A stretch of DNA of 60,326 bases from Silene noctiflora (lineage: Eukaryota; Streptophyta; Magnoliopsida; Caryophyllales; Caryophyllaceae). The position numbers and the translations under genes are program-made. Below, piece by piece: positions 59,142-60,326 of the stretch. Numbering within the stretch: position 1 is the first letter of the stretch; each line of letters opens with the position of its first letter. Below the pieces are notes generated by a model. That model saw only the letters and a program-made list of their open reading frames with translations, was not told the DNA's origin and ran no database searches. The stretch covers positions 99,586 to 159,911 of the forward strand of contig VHZZ01000083.1 in NCBI GenBank assembly GCA_009801015.1, in the 5' to 3' direction.

Positions 59142-60209
59142 TCATGATTGGTGACAAACCACGGCTTTGCAAGACAAGTCACCATCGATGATCCACATCC
59201 CCAGTTGTTGAAGACGGTCTCTTACTATATCAGCGTCAGTTGATGGTGACCAAGTAATCATCTTCGTATTAGTTGATACTGACTGATTCACGTCGGCTGT
59301 CTCGAGTTTTAAACTCACTCCAGTGTCATCAATGATCGTCAATCTAATTCCTACGTTCTCGAAAAACTTTTCAATAACGTCACCAAAACTTCCGCCATAA
59401 CGACCAACTTGAGACTCCGTCATATCAGCAAGTCTCTGCACAAAAACATCACCCCAAATATTCCGAGAGGAGGACGAGATCCTAACAGCAAAGTGCCGGG
59501 ACCCCTTGCCAACATAAAAGTCAGTGGTACGATCACCGGTGTCAAGTAGTGGGTTGTTGGTCAATGGAAGCATATTTCCGGAGATAACCCAAGTGTCAAA
59601 CCAAGACTCCAAACATTTTTTTATTACATACGCCTGCACCACTGTCTCGCTAATGAGTTCATCACGGGAATTCTTACCTCTCGTGATGCTGTCAAAAACC
59701 GACTCTGTCACAATCACAGGATGTCCTCTTCTTGGCAAATCCCTCAACAAGTCTGATTTCCGTTGTGGGACAACAAAAACGTAATTGCGGATATTAAGCC
59801 TCTCAAAGTGGCAGATCAAATTGTTGACGGCCTTCTCTGAAGCTTGCGATACACTGACCAACAAAATCGGCTTTTGAAGTTCCATGGAGTGTAGGATAGA
59901 TCCTACATCATCAAGTACCTTAATGACTCTTCCTGGAAGTACTTTCCTGAAGCAAAAATCATACCACTGTATGTTACTCAAAGGCTTCATATTCACAAGA
60001 TCAATATCATGAGAGTTTTCATCCAGAAGTTGGGAATCTGGGCCAGCTGTTTTCCCATAATTTACACCGGCATCTCGGTGAGAGACGGAAAGAGCCCGTT
60101 CTTGAGGAAAATTTGTATAGATGTTAAAATAGCTGCGTGAATGAATGAACTTAATGAACCATGGTGTCCATATCCGCTCTCCCATCTTTTTGTACCATCC
60201 ATTTGTTAC
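59142..60209 (-). CDS. Putative nucleotide-sugar transferase, last exon (partial)
   Basis: A 355-codon open exon begins at 60209 after a TTTTTGCAG acceptor and ends at the stop codon at 59142. The 5' exons lie beyond the right edge. The Met at 60215 is inside the intron, so it is not the start. Segments such as SWFDTWVISGNMLPL, RTTDFYVGKGSRHFAVRISS and NIWGDVFVQRLADM recall the plant nucleotide-diphospho-sugar transferase family (Golgi GTs related to PF03407), which modifies cell-wall glycans. The position where that family has an Asp-rich, metal-binding motif reads VISGN here, so activity is doubtful. This is recognition from memory. The exon is well supported, the function much less. Confidence 0.45.
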   Translation of the reverse strand, partial: VTNGWYKKMGERIWTPWFIKFIHSRSYFNIYTNFPQERALSVSHRDAGVNYGKTAGPDSQLLDENSHDIDLVNMKPLSNIQWYDFCFRKVLPGRVIKVLDDVGSILHSMELQKPILLVSVSQASEKAVNNLICHFERLNIRNYVFVVPQRKSDLLRDLPRRGHPVIVTESVFDSITRGKNSRDELISETVVQAYVIKKCLESWFDTWVISGNMLPLTNNPLLDTGDRTTDFYVGKGSRHFAVRISSSSRNIWGDVFVQRLADMTESQVGRYGGSFGDVIEKFFENVGIRLTIIDDTGVSLKLETADVNQSVSTNTKMITWSPSTDADIVRDRLQQLGMWIIDGDLSCKAVVCHQS

Positions 60210-60326
60210 CTGCAAAAAACATGGAACCTTCGGAATTTCGAAACTATTCCGCAGTAAATTTAGTGAGACGATCTCACATCTGAAACCAACTCAAATTCTT
60301 ATTATTCCTCAATTAAATAAAGGGTT

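Overview
This is a piece of a plant (eudicot) nuclear genome. Genes are split by many short GT-AG introns. The intergenic DNA is AT-rich and holds a LINE, a solo LTR and Stowaway- and Mutator-like MITEs. The protein families (ECM29, a PPR-PLS protein, mitochondrial-type Cpn10, beta-tubulin with a leader intron) are those of land plants. The style of the LTR and repeats suggests Caryophyllales, but that is only an impression. No bacterial operon, CRISPR array or phage feature is present. The 167-base N gap and scattered single Ns mark a draft assembly.

Layout. 1-5.7 kb: a 92-bp tandem repeat, a small MITE, a decayed LINE 3' fragment (-), a decayed ARGONAUTE4-like PIWI fragment that keeps its introns (+), and intact DPH3 (-). 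5.73-11.9 kb: one complete but dead L1-type LINE with RNase H (-), flanked by a 17-bp target-site duplication. 12.2-15.3 kb: a six-exon gene for a 106-residue protein I cannot name (+). 16.6-18.2 kb: a three-exon GroES/Cpn10 gene (-) with heat-shock elements upstream and MITEs in intron 1. 19.3-23.3 kb: a gene resembling the DUF4602/FSAF1 small-subunit processome factor (-). 25.5-44.7 kb: the proteasome adaptor ECM29 (-), for which I resolved 35 exons that stay in phase and give 1,815 aa. 46.0-48.8 kb: beta-tubulin (-), with a second, diverged copy of the first 90 codons joined at an N. 48.8-55.7 kb: gene-free, with a 548-bp MITE carrying 9-bp TSDs, two more MITEs and a 1,579-bp solo LTR with 5-bp TSDs. 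55.8-58.2 kb: an intronless PPR-PLS-E gene (+). 59.1 kb to the right edge: the last exon of a putative nucleotide-sugar transferase (-), convergent with the PPR gene.

The genes are unrelated housekeeping genes (translation factor modification, mitochondrial folding, ribosome biogenesis, proteasome quality control, cytoskeleton, organelle RNA processing) and do not form a pathway. I found no convincing new biological system. The best leads are the AGO4-like relic, the beta-tubulin duplication or misjoin, the MITE that forms part of the Cpn10 splice donor, the conserved-looking 106-aa protein, and several repeat families with exact boundaries.
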